Positions 1 through 13,249 of a DNA stretch of 64,000 nt are shown here, one piece after another (positions within the stretch are counted from its first letter, which is position 1; every line of letters starts with the position of its first letter). The translations under genes and the position numbers were made by a program. This DNA is from Corticium candelabrum (lineage: Eukaryota > Porifera > Homoscleromorpha > Homosclerophorida > Plakinidae), in NCBI RefSeq assembly GCF_963422355.1, contig NC_085085.1, positions 14,422,985-14,486,984 on the forward strand, in the 5' to 3' direction. The notes under the pieces are model-generated. The model was given only the letters and a program-made list of their open reading frames with translations. It searched no databases and was not told the DNA's origin.

Positions 1-966
1 GTAACAAGGGCTTGATGTGGTGGAGACAACGAAGCACCGATCGCCATGTGTAAAGAAATCATAAATATTTCATTGACCTCCAACTTTGGTTGCTCTGTAT
101 CATCTAATATGGTGAACGTGCAAGGCTTGACAGTTTCCTTGGGTGCAAATATCAACTGTGTAGAATGCAATATGAAATCCATTCCTGTAATTACATTCAT
201 TATAATTATGATTCGAATGTAAGCTAACTGACTCACCTGCTTCGGCTGAAGGAGGATTAGATTGTCGTGTCGAGCACCAGACCAAAGATGTGTGTTGGAG
301 ATCGACGCCGGTTCGAATTACATCAACCGACAGCTTGCCCGAACTTTCACCAACAGTGATGGTCTGATGGGCAAGCGAAAGTTTTGGTTCTGAAAACGAC
401 AATAACAGAATTACAGTTTCGCAAACGACCCACCATATTGGCAAACAAAGTTATTACAGACAGTATATGAAAGGCAAGAACATAATAGTCAGTGTGTGCT
501 AAACACTAAATGCATTGAAACCTTCGCAGGGACTGAACAAGTACACGGAAAGGCAACCTTGACTGACGTGACAGCAAGAGACAAAACTTACCGTCATTAG
601 GACCGAGAATAGTGACAGTCATTGCCATCAGCTTTCCTATAGCTCCACTAATGGGGTTATTCAACTTGATATAGACAGTCTCGGCTAGTTCGTAAAGAGT
701 GTCGTCGATGATCCGCAATCGACACACGGCTTCCTTTTGCCCCGTTCTAAAGTACAATCGAGAATAGCTCGAGTCTTTCAATCGAGCAACGTAGTCTGAT
801 CCCGACTCCAGACTATCCTGTGCACTTCCTCGTGCCGTACCTCCATCTGTGTAGCAAATGACGGAACTGGCAATGCCTAAATCGCCGGTGCGAGTGAGAC
901 GCACGTTCACGAATTGTGCACTCTCTTCGACACCGACTAGTGGAGACAAGAAGCTCATGATAGGTT
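1..966 (-). other. FRAS1: Calx-beta exons of FRAS1
   Basis: Three exons can be placed: 592-966 (tag acceptor, gtaagt donor) carries a whole Calx-beta domain beginning EPIMSFLSPLVGVEE with the conserved acidic IIDDTLYELAE loop. Exon 237-389 (cag acceptor, gtgagt donor) begins EPKLSLAHQTITVGE, and 1-184 continues the same domain with FTILDDTEQPKLEVNE. A first Calx-beta domain lies upstream at the end of the large CSPG exon (IVDDDIYERAAEYF). Calx-beta domains are calcium-binding beta sandwiches. Confidence 0.85.
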
Positions 967-3900
967 CTAAACACAATAAAGGCACTGTAAGCCACAATGT
1001 TCAACCGACCGCCCCAAATACTTACCGTCTTCTGTGTCATTGATTATCACTTTTGCTTCTCTAGAAGTTCCAAGCAACGTGTTAGTCGGAAGCTCCAGTT
1101 GTACAAGGAAGTACTCGGCGGCTCTTTCATATATATCATCGTCGACTATCTGCACGGTACACGTCTTGACGTCTTCAAGCAATCCAAACTGCACCTGGCT
1201 ATGCTTCTCTACGTAATCATTCTTGCCCTTTCGTGGTGCGACACCACCAAGCGAGGTGGCAAAATCTTGCTGAGTTTTACACGTAACAAAAGACTCTTGA
1301 TTTAGGTTTCCATAACGATGAATGGTAATAGCGGCCGTACCATCTGATTCTCCGATGACGACTGTAGTGTGCTCGAAAGCCACGTACGACCATTGGATTA
1401 AGAAAGACTGATCCGGCAACGTATTTGGCTTCGTGTCTGAAACACTAAACTTGAAATGGTCTCTTGTATTATTGGTACTGCCCTTGATATATGCAATGTG
1501 TCCACCATTGATATCCTCCTGCGTGAACGAACTAATATGTTGTGAAAATTCAGAACACAGCGATCGATGACACCTGGCAATGTATCCATAAACCGGAGCA
1601 GTTGTAACTGTAAGTACAAGAGTTGCATCTTCTGTGTCGTCGTCAGTAGCCATCAGGTTCCTTTTCTTTATGATACTGTATGACAAAGCACCAACAGACG
1701 TCAGAGATTCTAATCCAGTGTTGACAATGAGCCTCGGAGCTCCGTCATCGACAGGTGAAATACTAATGCTAAACGTTTGGGCTGATTTTGTTCGTCTTAG
1801 TTGACCTTTACTGTCCATAAACTGGAATGCACTATTTGTTCCATCAGACACAGTAAAACTGAATGAATCTTTGATCGTGTTACTGCCATCATGTTGGTAT
1901 CGTATTTTATTGTCGAGAATATCCTGCATCGAAAATGCAACAGCAGGTAGAGCTGTGACGGCATCCTCTACTCTTTCTAGTCGTCCGTGTTGAGGAAATG
2001 ACGACATCGTAAAGTACAACTTTCCCGGTTTCGTGTCGGCATCAACGGCTTCCAATTCAAATGAAGTAATCGTCTTGACGGAACCTTCACTAACCCTCAA
2101 ACCTTCATTGCTTATAATGGGCAGTGAGTCGTCTACAGGCTGTATTGTGATGAAGAACATCATAGAAACATTATTAGCACCGTCGGTCAACGTGAACTGA
2201 AAATGATCTCGTCCACTCTCCTTCTCATTTGTGTGACTATACACAATTCTACTGGCTGCCAAGTCTACCTGAGTGAACTGATCGACGACGGTCTCATCAC
2301 TATCAAGTCTCTGCAACTGTCCGTACAAAGGATGTGTGTCAACAAAAAACAGCAGAGCGGCATCATCACTATTACTGTCTGTTGCACTCAGCTCCCGAGT
2401 CGTAAGCTTTTTGCTCTCGCCTTCTTTCAGTTGCAAACCAGTGTTCGTCACAACTATAGGTGGGATGTTATCTTCCTGGATGTAAATGATGAAGTCTTGA
2501 GCCAGCAATTTGTTTCCGTTTGAATCTACAATGTCGAACTTTAATGTGTCGATTCCGGAAGTCTTTAAGTGAACATAACGAAGATTACCACTGTCTATAT
2601 CTGCTTGCTTGAATGAATTCACACCAGACACAGACAATACTGTAGGATGTCGTCTTCTGTTGAGAACAAGCTGTCCACGAGTTGGTTTAGTTTTAAGAAT
2701 GAATGTCAGGTCACTTTCATCCGAATCAATGTCTGACGCATGCAAGTGCTCTGGCAGGATGAGTGCAGATTGGTGCAGTTTCAATTTTAGTCCCTTATTC
2801 ACGGTCATGTATGGCTTTTCGTCATCAATTGCAGCAATAACAACACGAACTACAATATCTGTAGAAAATGCTCCGTCTGATATTGAGAATCTAATTCGAT
2901 CCGTGTTTGCTGGTTTGCCGTTGTGAGCATATGTAATTAAACTGGAGTACAGATCATCGACAGTGAAAGTGTTTCCGGTTTCCATCAGACGTCCTCGAAA
3001 TGGCAGTTCCAAGGCAGTTTCCCGTCTTCTCACTTCACCATACTTAGGTTGGGCAAGCAAAGTAAATAAGAGTTGCTGATCGGGCGTATCCAAATCACTG
3101 ACCTGGACTGTCAGATTTGTAATAGCAACACCAGCATTTTCTGAACAGAAAAGTATGCCTGTTTCTGCTTGAGGCCGTTCATCGTTGATCAATTGAATTG
3201 CCACATGAAAAGTTCTCTCGGCCGACTTATGAACTCCATCTGAACACTGTACTTGAAATGTGTCTGTGGTATGTTCCACCCCTTCATGCTGGTTTTGCTC
3301 ATAGTTGATAAAACCACCACGAAAATCATATGCCGAGAATGCATTGATAGCCAACCCTCTCCCTGTCCTTTCTGATCCAGGAAGTGTGTTAACATTCTCA
3401 ACGAAACCAGCTAGCGGTAAAACAGTGATGCGACAAATGATCTGCTCATCTGCTGTATCAGCATCCAACACCTGCAAATTCCTGTCAGTAATTGCAATCC
3501 GACCTCCTTCTGCTACACTTATATTGTCTCGAGCGACTAATTCTGGTGCAATGCTATTGATGGCAGTAATCACAACATCCACCTTCAGACTATTCAACTG
3601 ATTCCCAGCCTTGTCTGTAACAGACACTGTAAATGAATCCTGAAGATCAGAAGACCCCGTTTCTCCTACAGTCACATACTGTACACCAAAATTGTTTATC
3701 TGTCCTTGTGTGAACTGGCCTCCGGTTGAGATACGAGCAAACACTTTTGGTGATGAGCGAACTTCGAGCCAACCACGAGAAGGAAGTCTCGTTAGCGTGT
3801 ACCGAAGAAGACGATTTTCAGTGTCTGTATCAGTAACAGCCAACACTCGTCGAGTTATGTACTCACTAGAGTTTTCTGCAACAGTCAAACGTAGACTGAC

Positions 3901-6900
3901 ACCAGCAACTAACTCGGGTCGATCCTCGTCAACAGGAGTTATTTCTACTTGAACAGTGGCATACACAGTAAACTTGCCATCTGCAACTCCGACAACAAAA
4001 CTGTCATCTGTTGTTTCTGTACCATCATGGGTATATTCAACGAGTCCACTCACAACGTCAAGAACAGAAAACTTGTCACCACCACGTAATGATATCGTAG
4101 ACGATCCCCTAATAAGACCTAAATGCCCATGTTCAGGAGCTCGAGACACTGTGTACAAAAGATCTGCCAGTTCTGTGTCTGGATCAGAGACACTTAGCTG
4201 CTCATGACCGATGCTTTTCTTTCCACCCTCATTGACGACGAGAGGTTGGGCAGTTTCCAACTCTGGTGGCTGATTGTCTACCGGCATTGCTATGACCTCT
4301 AATGTTTGAGATCTCAGAGTGTTCTTACCATCCGACACTGTAAATAGAATTTCACTTTTAATCTGCCGTAATCCAATTTCAGAACCGGACAATCGCAGTA
4401 CGACTCGTCCTGCATTAATGTCTGCCTGTGTAAAGTGTGTTATGGACACATTAGGTGCTGTAGTTAGCTCCAACTGTCCATTTTGAGATATAGAAATAAT
4501 TCTGTACTGCAGCTGCTTGTCGTCACTGTCTGGATCTTCATACGCCAAATTCTCTCTAGTTATTGTAAAAAGAGAACCTTCGTCTACCATAATCCGCAAT
4601 GGCAATCGAAGACTCGAAGAAAGACGAGGCACCTCATCATCAACTGGAGTTATAAGAATGGAAAATTCTTGACCTACAAGACCATTAGGAGGTGAGCCTC
4701 CATCCCACACCTCGAACTCAAAGCTGTCCGATAATGTCTCCGTTCCAGAGTGTACGTAATACACTTGAGTATTGGTAAGCTCTAGTTGACGAAAAGAATC
4801 TTTCTCTTTTTGCATTTTCCCAGTATCAGCAACAGCAATCCAATTAGACGGCACTCCACTTCTTGGAATAGGTTTTCGGAAAAACAGTTTGCCATTGACA
4901 GGCCCTCTCACAATCTTAAAGACCAGAGCGGGGTCATTCGAATCGACATCGTGAGCTGCTAAGAAGTCAGTGGTGAGAGCAGCCACGGCTCCTTCTGCAA
5001 CTACCAACTGCCTATTCGTAATAAGGACGGGAGGATCGTTATCAGACAAGCTTATGTTGACTTGAAACAAGAAGTTGACAACACTTGTCCCATCTGACGC
5101 TTGAAAAAGAATGAAATCGACTGAAGACTGGCCCCAACGATGAATATAACTGATCATCCCTCGATTAATCTCTTCAACTGTAAAGGACTGTGTCTCGACT
5201 CTTCCCTTGCGAAGCTGACCATAATGGGGTCCAGAAACTGCAGTAATCGTTACCTTTTTCAAATTATCTTTGTCTGTCACACGAAAGTTAGACGACGATA
5301 CAGTTTTTGAATTCAGTTCATCCACAGCCAAACCATTATTAGAAACAACCATAGGAGGAAACGCACTAACAACTCTAATCTTGACATTACCAACATCTGA
5401 TGTAAGCTGTCTGTCTGACACACGAAGAGCCATCGATCCTTCTGCTAACAGAACAGGGTTATGAATAAATCGTATTATGCCACCAATCATGTCGGCTTGG
5501 CTAAAAGTTGCTCCAGAGGACAGTGTCTCTGTATCAGCACCACTGGTTTTCACTAATCGTCCATTGGTTGGAGGACGAGCAACTTGGAACAGTAATTTAG
5601 ACTGGTGTGTATCAGAGTCTGTAGCATTCAATATGAGTGGATCGATAAATGTAGAACCGCCAATGACGACTACAATCGGGCTGTTGACTATGATCACAGG
5701 ACGATGAACATTCACTACAAGTACAAGTGAAAGCTATTAGATAGGCCAAACACCTGCACAAAAATCTTACCTTCACAAATTCTCTCCCGTAGATTACCGT
5801 AATAACCCTCGCCACACGACGACACACACCGACCAGAACGTAAGAATGTCCCATCAACACAAGATGAACACTCTGTGCTATCCCTACATTCGGCACAGTT
5901 TGCCGAGCAGCTTAAACATGATTTCGTGCCCTCACTCAAATATAATCCTCTCGGACAGCTTGTGATGCATTGCCCAGCATACAGCACATGCGATGATTGA
6001 CAAGTCGTGCATTGCATGGCACCGGTACACTGATCACAATGCCGAGAGCACGGACTACACTTGTCGTCGTCGTCATAAAAGCCATTACCACAGCTTCGTA
6101 CACACTTCCCATCTTTCAAAAGAAGTGGAGAAAAGCAAGCTGAGCACTCATTACCATCAGAGCACTGATAACAATCATCACGACAACCTAGACCAATACA
6201 TTTATACAAACAATCCATAACATCGGTACAACATGCAATGATCCATTTACTTAAACAAAACTTTATTACCTTTGCACTCCCTGATTTTGCCTTCTGAGCT
6301 ATAGAATCCGTCTCCGCACTTTTCAACGCAACGTCCATACTTACGAACATGCAATGGACTGCGACACTCCGAACAAGCCGTTGGCGACCCGCTGCACGTC
6401 AAACATGAGCCGTCACATTCTAAATAAGATGCCGTGAGATACACATCTAATGTACTGCGCTGAACTGGTTACACACTTTGGCACTTTCCCTTTCCATCTG
6501 AGAACTCTCCAGTTGGGCACTTGGCCACACAACGACCACTAAGGGCTAAACTGAATCCCTGACGACAGCCGCTACACCTCAGTTTCCCTTGGCCAACGCA
6601 TGTCAAACAACTAGCATCACACGCTGCAAACAAAGCTGGAGTTAGCCACTTTGTCATGAAATTTTGATTAATAAATAAATAAATAAATTAATTAACTAAT
6701 TACACAATTTATGATTCCTTTGCTATCAAAATCCAACCTTTGCATCTGCCGTCCTTTGCATAGTGCCCTGATCCACAATTACTGACACATTCGCTTCCCT
6801 TCAGTACTTTATCCAGACCGCAATCGACGCACACACTTCCAGAGCCATCTAATCCCAACACACATCCTAAGCAGCTAGGGTGACAACCTGGCACACAAAC

Positions 6901-9900
6901 ATGTTGAACGACTGTCATTGTATCAAGCATGGTCTCTTACTGTGACAACTTCCATTTCTGTCCGCATACTCACCACTGAGACAACCGGTTTCACAGCGAC
7001 CTTCGATGGTAAGACGAGATGGCAAACTACAAGTGCTACAGGCACTCTGGCTGCCACCAGAACAAGTAGAACAACTTCCATGACACACTGAACAAAAAAC
7101 CAAGAGATTATTTTGCAACTAGACTATCGAGAGAGCACCATTATATACATTGACACGTTCCCCTGCGATCGTACTCTCCATCTGGACAAGCACTAATACA
7201 TCGACCACCCCTCAACATGCGATTCAATGGACAAGTCGAGCAGTCAATGATAGAAGTACCGGAGCACGTCCTACAAGACGTATGGCAATCTACAATGTGA
7301 CAGATCAATTTATGTAGTACAATCTTGTGCCAACAAAATAGCATACGTACCTGCACAAATGCTCTCTTCAGTGGCAAACTTGCCCTCGCCACAGTTGGTG
7401 ACACACATGCCCGACAATAAAGCAGTTCCACCGGGGCACGAGGTGCAGGAAGACTTTCCCAAACCTCGACACGCATGGCACGATTTGTCACAAGCTAAAA
7501 TACAAAAAAATCACTAATTAGTTGAAGGTAAGAAAAACCTTGACAATACATGTAGCACAATCAGAAATGACAGAATTAAGTCAATAACCTCACCTAAGCA
7601 AACACCTTTGTGGTGATAGTATCCATCACTGCATGATGCAACGCAGTGTCCGTTTTGTAAAAATAGGCCAATGACACAGGCAAGACAGTCAACAGCCTGA
7701 ATTCCAGTACATCTTGAACAGGACTTGTGACACTCTGACAACCAAATAAAGTTAGCATATTAATTAAAGATCTTGTAGAAAGTTCAAGGGACTAACTTTC
7801 GCATTGCGCAGTGGCAGTTGCAAAATATCCATCTCCACAGTGAGTAACACATCTGCGCTCTTTCAACAGTAGGTGCCGATGACATGATGTACAATCTGAA
7901 GTGTCTGGACCACATGTTTTACATGATGATTCGCAACCTACCAGAGAACCAAAATTTAGGAACAAAGAAATTTGTAACCACAAGCTGCAGAGTTCCAAAT
8001 GTCATAATATATCACTCTTACAAATTGGTCTAACAGAAACACTGGCAAACACAAAGTGAGATAGTCTATTTAACTTAACTAAAGAGTCAAGAAGTGACAG
8101 AGCCCAAAACTTACAAGAAATTGCACCAATACAGCAGTGTTGTTGCATGTTGACATCATTTCTAGCAACTATGTCAATAAATGCCATCTTAATGCTGTGG
8201 AACAAATTTTTCTAATCTAGTTAGTTCCAATCATGTGCTGAAGAGACAGTTTAGTAGCAGATGAAGCAGTTGAGTCTACAGGTAATCCGACAAGCTTTGA
8301 AATCCTTCAAATATCTTTCTTTTTTCTGTAGCTTGCATCATTGTTACTGTGCATCATGCAGGTAATAACAGTAGCAGTAACAAAACTAACCAATTTTCTC
8401 CCAAATAGCACTCGGGCTCTTGTCAGAGTCTTTTCATCAGGAAATGTCATAAATGGCTTTTTGCATATAAACTAGGTTTTTGCATACAAACAAGAACTAC
8501 AACATGAACAACTAAGTTGTCAACTACAACTACCTAATCTTGTTAGACAAGATAACTTACTGCCCCAAACCAGCCAAACAAAACGCTTACTGGCAATCTC
8601 CTAAAGGAATACTCCGCTTTAGTGCACAGCTGAAATAGCGAGGTCCGGTGATCAAGGGAGTTCGCAGAAAGTGTTCCTGCATAGGGATGAGTGCCTCGTA
8701 AACTGTTAGAACATGATCGATGACAACGTTCATTGCCTTTAATGTCAAAGCATCTCACAGAAACGCCTATTCTCTCAAATGTTGCTAAATCACACAAAAG
8801 GTCAGTCAGTCTGAAAGTAGCACAACGGTTTCCACAGTTCTTGGAACGACGGAAACACCAGAAAAACCATTTCCGGGAAAGTGATTTTGCATCACTTGGC
8901 GGACAAAATTTTTGAAACAACCCCCGTCAATTTTTAAGTTTTGAAACGTTGTTAATGTACATCTGTTGGGTTTGCTCTGAGATAGCACCCAGATACCCAA
9001 CTTGGTTACTATGGATTTCCCATTAGTGAGTGAAGGCGGAGCCAGAAGCCTATGGCATATCTCTGGAATGCTTCTCTAGAGTTGTTTCCAGTGCATAGAA
9101 GCACCACTAAAACACGCATACACCCACACATGCACGTACCAGTGCAATTCTTTCCAACAGTATAGTGGCCAGGTCCACAGCTGGAAACACATCTGCCGTC
9201 TTTAAAAAATGCCAATGCATCCGAACACGAAGCACACTTGTGTTGTCCACTGCCAGTACACCCAGTGCAGCTAGCATGACATTCTAACACAGCAAAAAAT
9301 CGCGATAACGCCCATAAGCAATCAGACCAATAGAAATCCACATACCTCTGCACTCTTGTCTATGAGTAAAATAACCAAGACCACATTTTGCCACACACTG
9401 ATTGTTCTTCAAGTATCTGCCAGTTGAACACGCGAGACACTCTCTGTGACTACTGCCCGAACATTCTGCACAACTGCTATCGCATCCTAAATACAAAAAT
9501 ACATATAATCCAATTTATCATGAAATAGGAATAACTATCTCACTTCTACACGTCTTAGATAATGCATCTTGGTAAAATCCACGCGAGCATCCAGACACGC
9601 AGCGACCCTCCTCGAGCCACAGGCTAGAGTCTCTACAAGCTGAACAGTTGCTTGCTTTGTTGTAGCATGTTAAGCACGCCTCCGAACATCCTTCAATGCA
9701 ATATACAATAAAAGACGTGGAACACTAAGTACAAGGTAATCTTACTCGATTCACAGCGTGGACAACACTGACCTGGAACTTCATTGCTGAGAATACCCTA
9801 CAGCCACATGGGACACTCCTACACTCAATTCACAAGCTCTTAATTATGCTTACCGAAACACAAGGTGTGCAGCTAGTTCGATAACAGGAAACCTGACCAT

Positions 9901-10271
9901 CTCTACATGAACACAAACTGCACACATCCGGTCTCCACTGTTGGCCATGAATGTATGTCCTTCCTGTGTGACTACAATTTCCTACAAACACACAAAACAT
10001 TCAGATGTTTGAACACTCCCCCATGTCCCCTGTGGAACAACCCCAAAGCCCACCCACAGCCCACCTGTAGGGCGGGCAGTTTACAGTCAATGCTGGAGGA
10101 GAAATATTATCTGGTGATAATAACCATGTTGATGCACGGATGGGAATGCCTTCTCCTACTAGGAACACTAAATATGAACCAGTCATACCACCAGCACATA
10201 AACAAGCCCATTAAAAGGCAGAGGGCGTTTTGAAGTTATTATGTATGCTCAGGAGCATATAATTACAGAGA

Positions 10272-10317
<46 letters not shown>

Positions 10318-12869
10318 ATCCCTCTTGGTTTTAAAGTATCTCTATATCCTATTTACTACATTCATCAACTAACCTGGTGGAAGCACACAGTGAGGACAAC
10401 ACTGATCAGGTGGCTGTACTAGCACTCGACCCTAACAATAGACACAACAATTAAGAGTTGCCACAACTATAGTTCTCTCACAGGGCTTCTCTACTTACTC
10501 TAAACATGATCATGTACCACTTTAGAATACAAGCAAATACTATTGTATTGGGGTGTAGTTAGTTGATTAGGGTAGTTTGCTGTTGCATTTGGGTTACCTT
10601 AGGACATGTCGGGATTTGACACGATGCCTCAGAGCAAGTAACATTGCCATTGTCACACATACAGTACTTGCATGGAGATGAACTCCACGACTCTCGATTC
10701 TGTAGAAATAGACATTCGATACTGTTGGTATACAGTATACAAACTGATCCATTTCTTTCTGTGTATTACCATGTACTCTTTGCCTTTCTCCCAACAAGAC
10801 TTGCCCAGGGATACACATGATGGACAACAGTCACCAGCTTTTGTAATTTTCCGCTCACTCTGTATACAAGGAACTCGTCGTTTCATCGCTACCTAATAGC
10901 ATGGTCTCGAGCTCACCGAGTTGCAGTCCACTTTTGGACAAGATCGAATTACACACGTTGCCTTGCCATCCCTGCATCTGCACACTCGACATGCACTCCT
11001 TGGTTGCCACTGCTCGCCGTCTTGGTACAGCCGAGTGCCATCCACACAGCCTCCTGCGACAACGAAGTGATAAACCAGAGGCACACATTTTGGTATAAGC
11101 AAACTCACTTTTTAAGCATCGTCTACAGCAAGTGTCGGGTAATAAAACAGACAATTCTCCCTGCAACAATTTTGATATTCACACAGTACATAAAGAGATA
11201 AGAATTAATTAGTATATCACCTCTTGACATGTCACTCTAGGACATTGTTTCAAGTAGCACTTTGTCTCTCCATTGTTACACTGACACAGAGTACAGTTAA
11301 GCAGCTCAAATACATCGCCATCCTGTTATAGAACAAAGTCAACGATAAATTATCGATTTGTCTTAGCAGAATGAATAACACCGACCTTGTATGTCTCCCC
11401 ATTGTACCCACACGATCCTAAAAATGTCATAGACCATACTATATCAAATGTACCACACCATTGGTGCAACTCACTTCCATTAGGTACACAGGCTGGACAA
11501 CATTGACCACTGGGAACTCGCAGTACTTCTCCCTGCAGGCAAACAACATTCATCCCATTCATGGATGTTACAAATATCATATCAGACTGCCATTACTTGG
11601 GCACATGTTGTTTGTCGATCACAGGTTGATTCCCTGCAACTGACTTCACCATTCAGACATAGGCAGTTCCGACATGCAGACATACTCCACATTTCGCCAT
11701 GCTATGGTCACAAAGTATGCCATGGTAATATACAGCAGTCAAAGACAATGCAGAATGATAGTTGCACGTTTTCTGTCAGTCCTAGGTATTCTGTACCATA
11801 TTAATTACACAGTCTCTCAGTGTACCAAGAACTACGTACCAACCTTGTACAACGTGTCATTCACTCGACATGACAATAATCTTGAGCTCAAACACCGTGG
11901 ACAACACTGCCCAGCAGGAATTACAAGAGACTGAGCCTAAAAGCAATACACACAATGACACTAACACTAACTCAATGTCATATGTCTAATGGACATGGAA
12001 ATAACCCAACAGCTACTGCACCTGACTAGAGCACTTGGAGACAGAACATTGCTCAAGACTGCAAAGAGATACTCCTTGTTGACACTCACAAGTCTGACAG
12101 ACACCAGTTTTCCAAATGGTCTTTTCCTAGGAAAAGACAGGACACAGTAATCTTTCTGTAATTAGACATTCAACCACATCAATAGACCACATCTACAAAA
12201 TTCAACAGCACCCAATCACTACAGCCCCGTCACCAGCTGCACAACGCATATTGACGTTTGCCAGACTAAAGAATGTACCAATACTATCGGATATGACTGG
12301 CTACGGTTTGTGTTGTTTCTTCGACCAACGACAACAAACGTCCTCGTTTACATCGACAGCTCCCGGTGTAACAAAACCGGGGGCTGAACTCAAAACATAT
12401 CCGATTACGCAGCGATCGGTTTCATGTTATGGATCCCCAGTGGAGCGACCTACTCATTGCAATTTCGTACAACAAACAAGACACTCACTAGCTGCAGAGC
12501 ATCACAGCAGTACAGTACAGTGTACAACATAACAGCATGCTACACACGCACGGCATCTAAACTGACCTGATAACGACGACTCCCGATGACACAGTCACCT
12601 GCAAAGCAAAAACTCTGAAGTAGACTGTTAACGCTCCAGTAACAGATTGCAGCAGTTTATATATCAGCGCGCTATGCCGATTGCATGCAACTCGCAGGGT
12701 GTAACGAGCAATTCTGGTATGACACACTGTCTAAATGGTCGTCACTTGTCACTACACGTACGTCAGAAAAAAACTTACCGGCAACGACAGACAGGGCGGA
12801 TACAACGGCAACGAACGAAAAGAGTTGCGTTCTCAAGTTTGCCGAATTCCATCGAGTTCGGCTCGCCAT
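1..12869 (-). CDS. FRAS1: FRAS1 orthologue, giant extracellular matrix protein (3' end outside window)
   Basis: In vertebrates FRAS1 is a basement-membrane protein that acts with FREM proteins in epithelial-mesenchymal adhesion. The reading starts at the ATG at 12869, where a short exon (12779-12869) encodes a basic N-terminus and a hydrophobic signal peptide (LFSFVAVVSALSVVAG) followed by a gtaagt donor. Then come six VWC domains (about 9742-12598), fourteen furin-like cysteine-rich repeats (about 5772-9690), twelve CSPG/NG2 repeats plus the first Calx-beta in one exon (1026-5714), and further Calx-beta exons at 592-966, 237-389 and 1-184. The 6 VWC / 14 FU / 12 CSPG order and count match what I recall for FRAS1 and not the FREM proteins, which lack VWC and FU arrays. 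The remaining Calx-beta domains, membrane segment and tail lie left of position 1. Head-to-head with a zinc-finger gene. No frameshift or stop was seen in the exons read. Confidence 0.93.
1026..5714 (-). other. FRAS1: Single 4.7 kb exon encoding 12 CSPG repeats plus one Calx-beta
   Basis: The exon is open for about 1563 codons between a tag acceptor at 5715-5717 and a gtaagt donor at 1020-1025. Twelve CSPG/NG2 repeats can be counted by their openings, for example PPVLITNRQLVVAEG, RPELVAGVSLRLTVAE and LPIISNEGLRVSEG, each followed by a D-x-D-x-D cluster and a G-x-L strand. Known CSPG repeats are cadherin-like folds of about 110-120 residues, and this spacing agrees. The last part of the exon is a Calx-beta domain. 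Having all CSPG repeats on one exon contrasts with the heavily split VWC and FU regions of the same gene. Confidence 0.9.
5772..9690 (-). other. FRAS1: Array of 14 furin-like cysteine-rich repeats in FRAS1
   Basis: Repeats follow the pattern C-x3-C-x2-C ... C-x2-C ... G-x-C-V-x2-C-x2-G-Y. Eleven lie on separate exons, at about 9547-9690, 9348-9486, 9138-9283, 7797-7938, 7594-7736, 7352-7495, 7147-7290, 6942-7090, 6740-6897, 6478-6627 and 6270-6424. Three more are fused on one exon at about 5772-6190 (CRDDCYQCSDGNECSAC, CSRHCDQCTGAMQCTTC, CSANCAECRDSTECSSC). The total of 14 equals the count I recall for vertebrate FRAS1. Exon ends are given to within a few bases. Confidence 0.88.
7939..9137 (-). 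other. 1.2 kb intron within the furin-repeat array
   Basis: This stretch separates two furin-repeat exons and holds no cysteine-rich repeat. The other introns of the array are about 60-170 bp, so this one is clearly longer. It contains an unexplained open frame of about 125 codons on the minus strand (8543-8920) rich in Arg and Cys. I recognise no family in it and found no clear terminal inverted repeats by eye. A degenerate mobile element is possible but unproven. Confidence 0.5.
9742..12598 (-). other. FRAS1: Six VWC domains of FRAS1, each split over about two exons
   Basis: The domains open with DCVIGSRRYQ (12570-12598), SCRVNDTLYK, CGYNGETYK, GCVDGTRLYQ, SCWEKGKEYM and NCSHTGRTYI. They close with a CCPxC motif: QCCPRC near 11900, QCCPAC near 11500, DTCCRRC near 11110, DCCPSC near 10820, QCCPHC near 10395 and QCCPRC near 9755. 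Most domains are cut by a short intron just before the CCPxC half, a regular exon pattern. VWC modules in this protein family are extracellular and disulfide-rich. Confidence 0.87.
10273..10313. repeat. (TA)n microsatellite
   Basis: About 20 uninterrupted TA units inside a FRAS1 intron between two VWC half-domain exons. Confidence 0.95.
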
Positions 12870-13249
12870 ACGATACGAGCAGTAGGGATGCAGTCGAGAA
12901 GACACAACTTCCGATTACTGTTGTTTGGATACTATAGACCAGAGCTGCTCGAAAGATTTTCTCTCCACCGACGTCTTCCCGCTCGTTGAATCTTGCAACT
13001 TGGTCGAGAGAAACGAATGTCTGTACCGCTGATTCACCGCAGACTGCAACTCAACAGGACAGTCTGAGTTCACCACTCGGATGCGCCTCTTTCCTCTCTA
13101 AGCCACTAGCTGGTTGACTGTCGTTTGCTCAGTCGTTGTCTGACGCAGCGCCGCTCTGCAGTGGTGGTCCCCTGCGTGCACGGATCCGAACTGCGATATG
13201 CAAATATTCCAAAATAATCACCTCCCACTCAAAGCTCCCGGATGCTTTG
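12870..13249. promoter_or_regulatory. Shared upstream region between FRAS1 (-) and zinc-finger gene (+)
   Basis: The two start codons face away from each other 380 bp apart, so this stretch must hold both 5' UTRs and both promoters unless there are untranslated upstream exons. An exact octamer ATGCAAAT (POU-factor type) lies at 13198-13205. The same ATG opens a 19-codon upstream frame that overlaps the zinc-finger start. No TATA box was obvious. Confidence 0.5.
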
